The notes: a model not told the origin generated them from the letters alone. DNA of 15,437 nt from Candidatus Scybalocola fimicaballi (GCA_002317115.1 DCIP01000019.1:7687-23123), one strand, 5' to 3'. Counted from the first letter of the stretch, positions 1 through 9,900 are shown. Numbers and translations: made by a program.

Positions 1-254
1 GCGTCGTTAGATGGCTTGACAGAAGTAGCAGCTCCGTTTTCCTTCTTCTTCATTGAATCGAACACAGAAGCCAAAGAAACCTCACCTTCGTCTGTGTAGA
101 TTGCGATATCATTGAGAGAAATAATCTTTTCTGTAGCATAAGCAGGAGTCTTCTTTCCTGAAGCCAACTCCTCAACGATAAGCATGTTCTTGCCCTGAGA
201 TGCCAACTTGAATAGGCCTGGGCGACCTGCGATTGATAAAATTCGCCTTAACAT
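1..254 (-). CDS. DUF5606 domain protein, N-terminal part (runs off the window)
   Basis: The reverse strand opens with ATG at 254-252 and stays open to the window edge (84 full codons seen). The product begins MLRRILSIAGRPGLFKL and continues with ASQGKNMLIVEELASGKK, then a KIISLNDIAIYTDEGEVSL stretch. This matches my memory of DUF5606, a small conserved Bacteroidota protein whose N-terminal half carries the 'SI.GRPGL.KL.SQGKNMLIVE' signature. The seen part ends in a charged KKKENG linker. The molecular role is unknown. It is soluble, with no signal peptide or membrane helix in the visible part. It is transcribed away from the TM2 gene, and a good promoter lies just upstream. The C-terminus is outside the window. 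Confidence 0.85.
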   Translation of the reverse strand, partial: MLRRILSIAGRPGLFKLASQGKNMLIVEELASGKKTPAYATEKIISLNDIAIYTDEGEVSLASVFDSMKKKENGAATSVKPSND

Positions 255-287
255 TATCTTTATTTTTACTTAAAACTAATTATAGTA

Positions 288-317
288 CAAAAGTATAAAA
301 ATTGTGCTACTTGCAAA
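288..317 (-). promoter_or_regulatory. Bacteroidota-type promoter for the DUF5606 gene
   Basis: On the reverse strand the -7 box TACTTTTG (295-288) fits TAnnTTTG exactly. A TTTG -33 box (317-314) lies 18 bases upstream. Transcription would start near 280, leaving a short A-rich leader before the ATG at 254. No Shine-Dalgarno is visible, as is usual in this phylum. Confidence 0.7.
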
Positions 318-437
318 GCGATTTCCAAAAAGAAATTAACAATTAGCCATTGCATGTGTCACTTTTTCAAATCTTAAATAAACTTAAACTGATTCAAAAG
401 CATATATAAATAACAAGACGATATGAAAGTTTTTCCT

Positions 438-445
438 TAAATTTG
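438..445 (+). promoter_or_regulatory. Probable -7 box for the TM2-DUF2752-M48 unit
   Basis: TAAATTTG matches the TAnnTTTG -7 consensus and lies about 30 bases before the ATG at 475. I do not see a TTTG -33 box at the expected spacing, so this promoter may be weaker or may need an activator. It is divergent from the DUF5606 promoter within the 220-base intergenic region. Confidence 0.5.
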
Positions 446-474
446 CCTCACAAATAACAATCATAATTAATGTC

Positions 475-1116
475 ATGGAAAGAAATTCAATAGACCAGTT
501 CATGTTGTTGAACGCCGGAAATTTCAAAGAGTCAGATCTAATTAAAATTCAAAATGAGTTGACAAAAGTGCCAGAAGAAAATTCGACAATCATATTGGGC
601 ACAGAGTTCAAGAAACCTACAATAGCACTTATCATTTCTTTCCTAGGAGGATCACTTGGTATCGACCGTTTCTATTTGGGTCAGACAGGAAAAGGAATTC
701 TTAAGTTGATCACTTGTGGTGGATTCAGCATCTGGGCGGTCATCGACTTGTTCCTAATCATGGGTGCGACAAAAGAATACAACACAAACAAGCTTATTGG
801 ACTAATCAACGCTTGTGTACGCAATCAAAAAGCAGTAGAGCCAAAAACTCAGCCAAGCGCACCAGTGAAGGAAATTCCTGAGGTTTCTGTCACAGACAAT
901 AGTGATGCCGCACAAAACGCTCCAGCAGAGACAACTGATCACAGCAGATACATGCCAACAAGTGAAGCTACACAAGCAACAGAGACTAACGAATCAACTG
1001 TAGTTGAGGAGGCGTCAGCTCCAGTTTCTGAAAGCGTAGACGCTTCAATCGAACAGTTGGAGAAAATTGCTCAGGAGGCAGAGACATTGGCAGAGCAGAC
1101 TAAGCAGGCTGAATAA
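475..1116 (+). CDS. TM2 domain membrane protein with long acidic Ala/Glu tail
   Basis: This is a 213-residue protein. Residues about 46-105 form a TM2 domain. Two hydrophobic helices (about 48-64 and 75-97) flank the diagnostic turn GIDRFYLGQTGKG, followed by KLITCGGFSIWAVIDL. TM2 proteins are small inner-membrane proteins of unclear biochemical role. Residues about 120-213 form a low-complexity tail rich in Ala, Glu, Thr and Pro. It ends in a heptad-like segment (IEQLEKIAQEAETLAEQ) that could form a short coiled coil. The N-terminal 45 residues are soluble and look helical. The ATG at 470 hits a stop after a few codons, so 475 is the start. It is the first gene of a same-strand unit, with DUF2752 starting 34 bases after its stop. 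The domain call is firm; the function is not known. Confidence 0.85.
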   Translation: MERNSIDQFMLLNAGNFKESDLIKIQNELTKVPEENSTIILGTEFKKPTIALIISFLGGSLGIDRFYLGQTGKGILKLITCGGFSIWAVIDLFLIMGATKEYNTNKLIGLINACVRNQKAVEPKTQPSAPVKEIPEVSVTDNSDAAQNAPAETTDHSRYMPTSEATQATETNESTVVEEASAPVSESVDASIEQLEKIAQEAETLAEQTKQAE

Positions 1117-1150
1117 GCGATCGAATCCAACCAATCATCGGATAAGTAAT

Positions 1151-1555
1151 ATGTATTCCTTCAAAGACCGTCGTCAATTTTTGTGGGTCATTGGAGGAAT
1201 ACTTTTTGTTTCATACCTCTGGATAGGATACCACCTGATATATGGCGGACATGCGGGAGTCGTAGTCTGCCTAATCAAAAAAATCATCGGCATACCATGT
1301 CCTGGATGCGGACTGACACGTGCCGTCGTATCATTTTTCAATGGAGACATCTCGACGTCGATCCAGACCAATCCATTGGTTTTGATAGTGGCTCCTGCAT
1401 TAGTGGTCGCTCCGTTTGCATTGGCAGTAGCACCTGGGAAATGCTATTTGTGGTTTCAAAAAGCAGAGGTTATTTTTTCCAACAGAACAGGAATCATCAT
1501 ATTGGTTCTTTTCTTTCTAACATTGTGGACATATTTAATTATTAACGATTTATGA
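1151..1555 (+). CDS. DUF2752 membrane protein (CPGCGLTRA motif)
   Basis: I take ATG 1151 as the start, giving 134 residues. An upstream extension to 1067 would run through the end of the TM2 gene and adds a basic, non-conserved stretch. The signature of DUF2752 is plain: IPCPGCGLTRAV (Cys50, Cys53, Arg57), then NGD and TNPL. Hydrophobic segments lie at about 10-30, 75-95 and 113-132, so it is a polytopic inner-membrane protein. The CxxC pair hints at metal binding or redox chemistry, but no function is established that I know of. Its stop TGA overlaps the ATG of the M48 gene (ATGA), which implies translational coupling. Pairing with a TM2 gene is something I recall from other Bacteroidota. 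Confidence 0.85.
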   Translation: MYSFKDRRQFLWVIGGILFVSYLWIGYHLIYGGHAGVVVCLIKKIIGIPCPGCGLTRAVVSFFNGDISTSIQTNPLVLIVAPALVVAPFALAVAPGKCYLWFQKAEVIFSNRTGIIILVLFFLTLWTYLIINDL

Positions 1556-2895
1556 AATACGAATTAAAAGATGATGAGAAAGACGTAATCACCAACAGCT
1601 ACCTAATGTCGTTGGCAGTATTCGTTACCACTATGCCTATCCCCGTCATCAACTTAGTTGCAAACCTATACTTTTATTTTTCGCATAGAAAAAGCACTTA
1701 CGCAGTACGTTGGCATGCGTTAAACTCGTTGTTTACGCAGATTCCATTGTTCTTCATAAACAGTTTCACATGGTATGTGGTATGGCAAATAGTTTGGGGA
1801 GAAATAAAGATAAGCAACTGGATCATAGCATATTTGTCGATTGCCGTGATGCTAAACATTATGGAGATCATCTCATCCATAATCTGTTGTCTGAAGATTC
1901 AAAGGGACAAAGAGATAGAGATACCTTTCATTTCACCTTTGACACACATCACCACCAAGAAAAAAGAATGGGACAGATGGACAGAATCGTGGAAAGACGT
2001 GGATCACATATTTGTAGAGTTGGCAGAGAAAGCCAAAACGCAGATAGCCAAGCATGCTATGATTTGCACTGCAGTAATCGCAGTCCTATTCTTTTCAATC
2101 GCAGGAATAAACATTGTGGGAAGAGTGGAAATTCCCAACTACTCCTTAGAAAACTTATTTGAGGAAATTGTTTACGACACATCAGTCAAGCCACATTTGA
2201 TCACAAACAAAGAGAAGTCTGAGCCATTGAAAAAGATGGTGAATTATATCGTGGAGAAAAACGGAATGGATTCAATCAACGTATATTTGGTAGAATCCAA
2301 AGCTGTCAACGCATTCGCCTACGCGGGAAGAAACCTTGCCGTCTATACGAGTTTGATCAACGAATGTGATAATGAAAATGAGTTGTTGGCCGTACTTGGA
2401 CACGAAATTGGACACATTGAAAAAAGACATGTTGTCCGTTCAATCAAAACCAACATCGGTCTCAGCATCGTATTCTCCGCATTGTTGGGAGACTTCTCGT
2501 CTATAGCGACAGACATCACAACAAATCACAAGAGTCGTGATTTTGAAAATGAGGCAGACGCGCTTTCGGTAGAATATCTATACAATGCGGACATTGATCC
2601 GTCTGGATTTGCGACGTTCATGAAAAAGATGCTGACAAATACATTCTTAGACAAAATCGATTTCTTCTCAGATCATCCTGCCACTCAAGACCGAGTAGAC
2701 CGTTCGGAAGCCAAAGTAAAGAGTTTACCAGAGAAGAAATACACCACTGTCTTGACAAAAGAAGAGTGGGAAAACTTCAAAAATCTTATCAAAAAGAAAG
2801 AAAACAATGTAAATAACGACGAAAAAGATTCAGAGTCTGAGGTTGTAGCCGTAGAAGTCGATAACGAAACTGAAGAAAATTCAGAACAGGATTAA
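1552..2895 (+). CDS. Membrane-anchored M48 family zinc metallopeptidase with multi-pass N-terminus
   Basis: This is a 447-residue protein. The peptidase core (about 195-400) has the zinc motif HEIGH at 284-288, the third-ligand region NEADALS with Glu334, and the SDHPATQDRVDR motif typical of M48 enzymes related to BepA, LoiP and HtpX. All catalytic residues are present. The N-terminal third is not standard for the BepA type. It has hydrophobic segments at about 15-43, 58-82 and 88-115, with an RWHALNSL motif between the first two, resembling DUF4870 proteins. A fourth helix at 168-190 follows a basic linker. Positive charges in loops HRKSTYAVR and KKKEWDRW suggest those loops are cytoplasmic, which would place the peptidase in the periplasm (inference). 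The tail is acidic and disordered. It is coupled to DUF2752 by ATGA. A likely role is cleavage of misfolded membrane or envelope proteins. Confidence 0.88.
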   Translation: MKYELKDDEKDVITNSYLMSLAVFVTTMPIPVINLVANLYFYFSHRKSTYAVRWHALNSLFTQIPLFFINSFTWYVVWQIVWGEIKISNWIIAYLSIAVMLNIMEIISSIICCLKIQRDKEIEIPFISPLTHITTKKKEWDRWTESWKDVDHIFVELAEKAKTQIAKHAMICTAVIAVLFFSIAGINIVGRVEIPNYSLENLFEEIVYDTSVKPHLITNKEKSEPLKKMVNYIVEKNGMDSINVYLVESKAVNAFAYAGRNLAVYTSLINECDNENELLAVLGHEIGHIEKRHVVRSIKTNIGLSIVFSALLGDFSSIATDITTNHKSRDFENEADALSVEYLYNADIDPSGFATFMKKMLTNTFLDKIDFFSDHPATQDRVDRSEAKVKSLPEKKYTTVLTKEEWENFKNLIKKKENNVNNDEKDSESEVVAVEVDNETEENSEQD

Positions 2896-2988
2896 TGTCC
2901 TAAAAGTACTTGGAATTCTATACTTCAAAGTAGGATCGTGTCACTTTCAAAAAAAATGCGATCAAACAGCAAAAAAAACGCAAAATCG

Positions 2989-3019
2989 TTTGGAAGTATA
3001 AAAAAAGTCGCTACCTTTG
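2989..3019 (+). promoter_or_regulatory. Promoter of tRNA-His
   Basis: The -33 box TTTG (2989-2992), a 19-base spacer and the -7 box TACCTTTG (3012-3019) match the Bacteroidota vegetative promoter exactly. Initiation would fall near 3026, about a dozen bases before the mature tRNA, so a short 5' leader would be trimmed. Confidence 0.8.
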
Positions 3020-3038
3020 CACTCGCAATTCGCAAGAT

Positions 3039-3113
3039 GGTGGGCGTAGCTCAGTTGGTTAGAGTATCAGATTGTGGTCCTGAGGGTCGAGGGTTCGATC
3101 CCCTTCGCCCACC
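3039..3113 (+). tRNA. tRNA-His (anticodon GTG)
   Basis: A full cloverleaf can be drawn. The acceptor stem is GTGGGCG paired with CGCCCAC, with the histidine-specific extra G-1 (3039) facing C73 (3113). The D arm is GCTC/GAGT, the anticodon loop TTGTGGT carries GTG at 3074-3076, and the T arm is GAGGG-TTCGATC-CCCTT. The CCA end is not encoded: the bases after C73 are CAG. The bottom pair of the anticodon stem is A31-C39 (3071 and 3079) and is not Watson-Crick. The gene has its own promoter and terminator and is therefore monocistronic. Confidence 0.95.
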
Positions 3114-3120
3114 CAGAAGA

Positions 3121-3153
3121 AGAGATTGTTCGAAAGGACAATCTCTTTTTTTT
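3121..3153 (+). terminator. Intrinsic terminator after tRNA-His
   Basis: AGAGATTGTTC (3121-3131), a GAAA tetraloop and GGACAATCTCT (3136-3146) make an 11-bp stem with one G-T pair, followed by a run of eight T (3146-3153). It begins eight bases after the mature tRNA end. Confidence 0.9.
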
Positions 3154-3238
3154 GTGTGATATAACATAGAATTTAGGTTTATTAAGATTTGGAGGAATAA
3201 AAGAGTAATTTTTTTTCTTTCAATATCAAATCACGAAT

Positions 3239-3246
3239 TATATTTG
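3239..3246 (+). promoter_or_regulatory. Probable -7 box of the lipoprotein gene
   Basis: TATATTTG matches TAnnTTTG. It sits 63 bases before the ATG at 3310. No clear TTTG -33 box is found 18-21 bases upstream, where the sequence is T-rich. The leader from about 3253 to 3309 is A-rich with no Shine-Dalgarno. Confidence 0.5.
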
Positions 3247-3309
3247 CATAAAGGCTTTTGGAAAAGAGCCAACAAATGATTTATTAAGAACGACTAAACA
3301 TTAAAAGAT

Positions 3310-3735
3310 ATGAAAGCATGGATTAAAGCAATCATTATTGCACTACTAACATTATTCACAGCATCATGTTCCGTAGAGTTCAATGGTGATGATTGTGAAG
3401 ACGACGCATACTACCTATTCGAAGGCAAGTCATGGTCAAGGATTGTCGAAGACAGAGGTTACTACTATTTTGTATGTTACGACTTTTATAAAGATGGAAC
3501 ATTCACATACTGGTTTTATGAATACGACTCAAGAAGCCCAGAACTATTCAGCATTGAAAACGGGCATTGGGACGTTCATCATCATGGTTGCATCGATGAA
3601 ATCACAATAATTCGCAGTGGAATCAAAGACGTCTATGACGTTGATGAATTTCTAAGAGGGCTAAGTGACAGAAACTCTCATAGAGAAATCAACGACTACA
3701 AAAGGCTGATCGATGATTTGTACCATCACTATTAA
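3310..3735 (+). CDS. Small orphan lipoprotein, unknown function
   Basis: This is a 141-residue protein that I do not recognise. Residues 1-20 are a lipoprotein signal: a basic start (MKAWIK), a hydrophobic core (AIIIALLTLF) and the lipobox TASC with Cys20 as the lipidation site. Ser and Val follow the Cys, then an acidic patch (NGDDCEDD), as in surface-exposed Bacteroidota lipoproteins. The mature part is rich in aromatic and acidic residues (YYYFVCYDFYKDGTFTYWFYEY), with a 'DGTF..W' strand pattern reminiscent of small lipocalin-like beta-sandwich lipoproteins. It ends in a charged helix (REINDYKRLIDDLYHHY). It has its own -7 box, lies between the tRNA-His terminator and the giant surface gene, and is followed by a hairpin. 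The ORF and lipobox are convincing; the fold is a guess. Confidence 0.75.
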   Translation: MKAWIKAIIIALLTLFTASCSVEFNGDDCEDDAYYLFEGKSWSRIVEDRGYYYFVCYDFYKDGTFTYWFYEYDSRSPELFSIENGHWDVHHHGCIDEITIIRSGIKDVYDVDEFLRGLSDRNSHREINDYKRLIDDLYHHY

Positions 3736-3763
3736 TTTCGCAAGTCCATGTCATAAAAGACTT

Positions 3764-3793
3764 AAGGAGACGGGGAAAACACTCGTCTCCTTT
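3764..3793 (+). terminator. Probable terminator hairpin after the lipoprotein gene
   Basis: AAGGAGACG (3764-3772) pairs perfectly with CGTCTCCTT (3784-3792) around an 11-base loop. Only three T follow, so termination may be partial. The outer stem is almost the same as that of the terminator at 11302-11329. Confidence 0.6.
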
Positions 3794-3857
3794 GTCCGTA
3801 GAACAGCATAGTAAACATTTTTAACTCAATCTAAATTAAGAATTATATTATCAATGC

Positions 3858-3888
3858 TTTGACAAATGCATTTTTGTTTTTACTTTTG
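3858..3888 (+). promoter_or_regulatory. Promoter of the giant surface-protein gene
   Basis: TTTG (3858-3861), a 19-base spacer and TACTTTTG (3881-3888) fit the Bacteroidota promoter exactly. Transcription would start near 3895, giving a leader of about 50 bases. The leader contains a short inverted repeat, TCGG...CCGA, before the ATG at 3945. Confidence 0.8.
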
Positions 3889-3944
3889 GCAAATTATCGG
3901 TTTTATGGCCGAAGCATTTTTATAATAGGGCAAAATTATAGAGT

Positions 3945-6900
3945 ATGAGAAAAGGATTTTATATAGCACTACTATCAATGATCACATCTGTGGGAAACGT
4001 TTTCTCACAGAGCAAAACCATTACCGGAGGAAATGATCACGGATTAATTATTTGTGCACAAGGTTACCTATACACATGGGGTAACAATTTTAGTAAAGTG
4101 ATAGGTGGTCCGCTTTTGGGTATCGACCCAGACGACCCGCAAACTGGAGGGAATGCGACAAAAGATTTCGTCACATCTCCAAGCCGAGTAAAATCAGGAA
4201 ATCTTACATTCAGCCAGGTAACAGCAGGTTCAGGTGCATTCAACCTTGCGCTTGCATGTAACTCTGTCGTGTATGCATGGGGAGAGAATTCACAAGGAGC
4301 ATGCGGACAGGGCGAAAGTGGCGAGAATGTGATCAAATATCCGATTCCTATATTAAAAGGAGAGACTTCAGGATACAATGAAGATGGAACACCAGGAGGA
4401 AAATATCTTGGAGGAGTAACCTATATCGCAGCGTCAACAAACTCAGGATTCGCCATCATGGAAGACGGAAGAGTTGTCGGATGGGGAAATGGAGCATGGA
4501 ACGGTTCTACAAACAAGACATCTCCAGTATATATTAAAGACAAATCTGGAAAAGACATCACAAATGTCACACATATCTCTGGAGGTGATGACAACTGTTT
4601 GATTCGTACAGCAGACGGTAACCTATATGGTATCGGACCATACAACGGAACGACTGCGACAGCCGTGACATACGCATCACCTGTAACGAAAGAAGAAGAT
4701 GACGAGCCATTGACAGATATTCGTATGTCAGCCGCAGGTGACGTATGTGGATTTGCGGTTACAGGAGACGGTTTCGTTTGGTCGTGGGGTAACGGCGGTT
4801 GGGGAGGTTCAACCGGAGTTGCTCAGACTGGAGCCAACCATCCAAAGGCACGCAAAGTGTCTTCTGGTGAGTACAAGACAATCTCAGGAGAAGAGTATCT
4901 GACAGATGTCAAGGAGGTTATTGGTGGCCGTGGACATGGTGCCGCAGTGACTAAAGAGGGCTACCTTGTATATTGGGGTTGTAATGAAAAGAACGGAGGA
5001 GTTGCTCCAGTAGATGCAGCAACTGCAAAGACTTGGGCAAGCGGTGATCAGGGAGTAAAACCTGTACTTGCACGTTATTGCGACGCATCTGGAAAGCCAG
5101 GCAAGATCGTCGACAATGCAGTAAGCGTGTCACGTGGAGATAATTTTGACTTCATGATGAACGACGAGGACAAATACTACGTTTGGGGATTGAACGACCT
5201 TGGTCAATGTGGCGTCGGGACAACCGTAAATTCATACACATGTTTGACAGAGTTGAAGACTATCCCATGTGACATCCAGGACAACTGTCCTGAAGTGTTC
5301 ATGATTAATCAAGTAAAATGTCCAGGTGAGGTAATCGAGCTTGACTGTGGTTTCGTTGTGCCAAAGGGTAAGGAAGAGAGATACTTTATCGAATGGTCTT
5401 ACAACGGAAAGGTATTGAACACATCTACAAAAGACAGTCCACTTGCAGACCGTTCAAAAGACAAGTTCAACGTTCAGTCGATTGAAATTTCAGATCCAGG
5501 AACATATAGCGTAAAGGTAGAATATATTGGAGCAAACATTCCATGTGACAAGTGTAAGCCAGCAGAGGCTGAGATCACAGTGGAAGACATGCCAATGCCA
5601 ATCGACACTGTTTTGACAACAATGCAGTGTGTGGCAGAGCCATTGAAGCCAAGCAAGACTGACAACATCTGTTTTGAGGCTGTTGTGAACGACAAATTCT
5701 ACAAAGCTAAAGATAACGTTACTTTTGCAGCGTTCTCTACAGTTGACAGCAAAGATACGCTTGAAATTTTCAAGACCACAGGTGCCGGAGGAGAGATCAA
5801 ATTCTGCGTCAGCGGAGACAAGGTGCTTGACATCGACGACAACAAAGACGAAGAGAGCAAAGACACTATTTACCATATATGGTTGGAAGACGTTTCAAGA
5901 TTCGAGACTATGCTAAGAGAGGGTAAGCCTGCAGCTTCTGCAACAGGTGGATCATTCCAATCTTACGGTATGCTTTTGGATATGCGTGCCTCTGCCGACC
6001 TAATCTCATTTGACATTTACGCAAAGAGTTATTCGGGTTCTTCTTCAATATCAGCCACTCCTGTTATATACATGGCAGAAAAGAACCAGAACGACCTATA
6101 TGTGGTTGGTCAAGTTTACTGGACAGGTAAGGCTCAAACATTCACAATCGACGACGCTGGGCCAAACAAATGTACAGTAAAGTGCGACGTGAGAATTCCA
6201 GGAAGTTCAGCACGTGGTATCCGTTACATCTTGGGTATGAAATTTACAGGAAACTGTACTCTTTACGATGAAGCAGTGACTGTAAAACAGAACTCAGCAG
6301 AGTTCCCTAAACCAATCATCGACTCTAATGAATTTGGAATCTATGAGATGGGAGCAACTGCCAACTCATACACATCAGCAAGTAACGGATCCAACAAAAC
6401 TTGCTACTACAACGTAACATTCGGTAAGTTGACAGACTATGACTGCGGCCGAATCATGTTGTCAGCACAGTATGGTTGTCCTCCATGTAATCGTCCAGAT
6501 GCAATCAACGGTCAATACGTGACTATCACAGCCAGTGAGGATATCAAGACCGACGTCGATCCTAAATACAATGTTGTTGAGCTTTGTAAGGAGTCGCCGA
6601 AATTGAATTTGGACATAAAGAAATTGACTAGTTCAAACTCAGACGCTTTATTTGATATCCTTTGGTTCGACCAGAACGAAAGCTTCGCAGAAAAAGACGC
6701 GATTGCAGGCCCTGAGTTGAAAGCCACAACTTTCGAGTTCACTACAGATTGGGCAACAGTTGCTGGCAAAGAAGATATTGAGGAAGACGTTGAGAAAGTT
6801 TACTATGTAATGGTTCGTGACAATGAGAAACCAATGTCAGCCGACTGTTATGTGTTCGACTCTATCAAGATCATTGCTCATCCTGCCCCAGTAGACTCTT

Positions 6901-9900
6901 TCGGTCACATTGAATTCTGTGAAGGAGAATATCAGCTTAAACTATCATTTGAGCTTGAAGATAAAGAGATCAACTGGAAAGATGGAGATCCAAGCGATAT
7001 CGCTACTCTTGAAGGTCCAGCAACGACTGGAACAAAAGAATACAAATATCCATATACTGTGATCGATACTAAGACAGGTTGTGAAAGTAAAGAGCACACA
7101 TTGGTTGTATCTGTTAGTAAGACTGCCGAGCCAGATGTCAAGACTCCAATTTCTCAGTTGAAACATCCGACTAACAAATTCCAGTTGAAATCAGCAGTAT
7201 TAAGCGTAGACGACGACTGTGAGATCCGCTGGTATGAGTCAGAAACAGCGACGTCGGAAATGGCAAACACAGAAATCTCATTGGCGGAAGCTAAGACTAT
7301 CGAGGTTTGGGCAGAGCAGGTCAATACAGAAACTGGATGCGTAAGTAAGCGTGTGATGGTCGAGATCATCATCAACGACGCACCAGTACCAGAAGTGACA
7401 AATGAGTCTTTGTGTGCTGGCGATGAAATCCCTGATCTTTCAGAGTATGTTAAGGCTAAAGATGCCAACCACCAGTTGAACTGGTACACTGACGCTACAG
7501 GAGAAAAGGGAACAGGTGATGCAACAGCGCCATCATTCACTGCGACTGCAGCAGGAACATACAAGTTCTATGTCAGCCAGACAAACACAGAGACAAACGC
7601 AGAGAGTGAGAAAGCGACGTTGACAATCACTGTTCACGAAGTTGCGACAATTGACTTATCTGCGAACAAGACACAATACTGTATCAACGATCCAGCAGAT
7701 GAATTAACATTCACTGCTAATAACGACGGTGATTACACAAAGGCAATGTGGTCTAAGAAGTCAGACATGTCTGATGCAGTAGCGTCTTTGACTCCTGCAA
7801 CTGATGAGAAAGGCACTATCACATATTATGCTCAGGCTGAGTATACAAACGAGGATGCAGAGAAAAGCTATGCAAGCAGCGTCTGCTACGGAAAGATAGA
7901 GTCGATTGAAATCACAACAAACAAGACAGGCGTTCCTTCTTCTGAGACGAACTACACAGTTCAATACTTGAAAGCTGAAGGAGACAGAGACGGAAGTTAC
8001 AAGTCTATCCTTGATCAGGAATCAACTTCTGTAATAGCAGAGTCAGGATGCACACTAAACTGGTATGACGAAAATAAAAAGCCATTGGCTTCGGCACCAG
8101 CTCCTGAATATAAAGCTAATGAGAATGGAGGAGAGAGAAAAGTGACATACTATGTCTCACAGACAAACACAAGCACAGGCTGTGAGAGTGAGCTTACAGA
8201 AGTTACGGCCATCATCTCTTCATTCCCTGCTCCAGAGGTTACCTCAATCACACTATGTGAGGGATCTAACAAGCTAAACTCAGAATTCCTATTGACTGCA
8301 AAAATCAGCACAAAGGGAGGTTTTGGAGAGTCTTCATTTGATCTTGTTTGGTATAAGGAGAATCCTAAGGATAATCCAAGTGCCGAGGAATTTGACAAGA
8401 TCGATTTAAGCAAAGAAGGTCTATCTTACGATTCTGAGACAGAGACTGAGAAAGACTTCAAATACTATGTTCTTCAGAGATACAATGGAGCTGGTGGAGG
8501 ACAGAGTCCAGCAGCAGAATTGCTTGTCACTTTGTATTCGAAACCAGTTTTGAAGACAACAAAACCAGACCCAATTTGCTTGGGTGGACAGGTCAACCTT
8601 AAGGATTTGTATTCAATCTCTAACAGAATCACAAACCAAGAGTACGATCTTGACTACTATGGTGCCGACGGAGATATGATCACATCAAATGACCCTATTG
8701 CCACTCAGCATGGAAAGTATAAGAGTAGAGCTCGTTTTACGTTGTCAAGTGGTGAGGTATGTAGATCTTCATTCGAAGAGGTCTTTGTCACAGTCAATGA
8801 ATTGTCTGTTTCAATAGAAGGTCCAACAGAGACATGTCCAGCGACAGCTGTCGATTTGAAGGCAGTTTTGGACACTACTCACATGAAGCCTAACGACTCG
8901 CCTAAATATTCTTGGACTATCGCCCCTACCGGAGTCACAGGAAATATGGAAACACTGAATACTTCAGAGGAAGGATTAAATAAGCGAGGAGATAAACTCA
9001 CTGTCAACCTTGAAGTAACAATGGGTGCATGTAAGAGCAAAAAGCCACTTAACGCACATATTGTCACAGTTGTGGACCCAGGTGTCAACGGTAACATCAA
9101 GTTCGACGAGGAATACAACGGAAACAGCGGTTTGGGCACATACGAATTGTCAAATACCAACATTGTGTCTTTCGACGGATGTAATAGAAAAGTTGACGTT
9201 TTGTTCAACGTTGATTACACAGAGGACGAGTTCACTTACGAGAACCTTGAGACTGGAGTTGTAAAAAGTGGAAAATTCAGCAACGGTGAAGGAAACTTCG
9301 ACATTAAGGCTGGTCTTTACGAAGTCAAATACACTAACACTTGTCCAACATCATTCAAGTTTAATGTAGAAGACAAGTCGTTGGATGTGTTCGGTAGTCC
9401 GTCAAGTTGGTCTGTATGTGAAGGACAGCCACTCACAATCAAGATCATGAACAAGGACAACACTCCATTCGCATTCGATTCAAGAAAATACAAGATCGAA
9501 TGGCAGAGAAATGATATCACTCTTGCAGGATATGACACAGAGGTGTTCAACATTCCGTCGACATCACCGGATAGAGACAACGGTGTATATAGCTACACTG
9601 TGACATCTTCAGGATGTGTTTACCATGACAAGATTGCGATGGGAGGAAAATTCACATCAAAACCTAAGGTAAAGATCAACGAGTCTCTACTTGAGAAGAA
9701 CGGCATTTACGAGGTTGTGCGTGACAGTTCTATTGACATCACTCTTCCATTCTCCAATCCGACAAACTCTGCGACATTGAGTAATCTTCAAGATAAGATC
9801 ATCTGGAAGGAAGACGGAACAGAGATCAACAAGGGCAACAAACTAAGTTTGACCAATGTCAAGACAGATCACGATTATCACATCGTGATTGCAAACGGAG

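Noticed and set aside
1067..1150. Upstream extension of the DUF2752 reading frame
   Set aside because: It overlaps the end of the TM2 gene and adds a basic non-conserved stretch. ATG 1151 directly precedes the conserved part.
2938..3159. 73-codon plus-strand reading frame
   Set aside because: It runs through tRNA-His and its terminator. The VAQLVRVSDCGPEGRGFDPL string is the familiar false translation of a tRNA gene.
3114..3310. Possible attachment site downstream of tRNA-His
   Set aside because: I found no second copy of the tRNA 3' sequence in the window and no integrase gene.
7154..7564. Long minus-strand reading frames inside the giant gene (also 10833-11288 and 8879-9208)
   Set aside because: They are antisense shadows of a well-supported coding frame, with no recognisable domains or promoters.
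7400..8260. Recurring CAGACAAACACA-type words in the giant gene, as a possible DNA repeat array
   Set aside because: They encode the repeated SQTNT strand of the Ig-like modules and are explained by protein repetition. Spacing is irregular, so they are not CRISPR-like.
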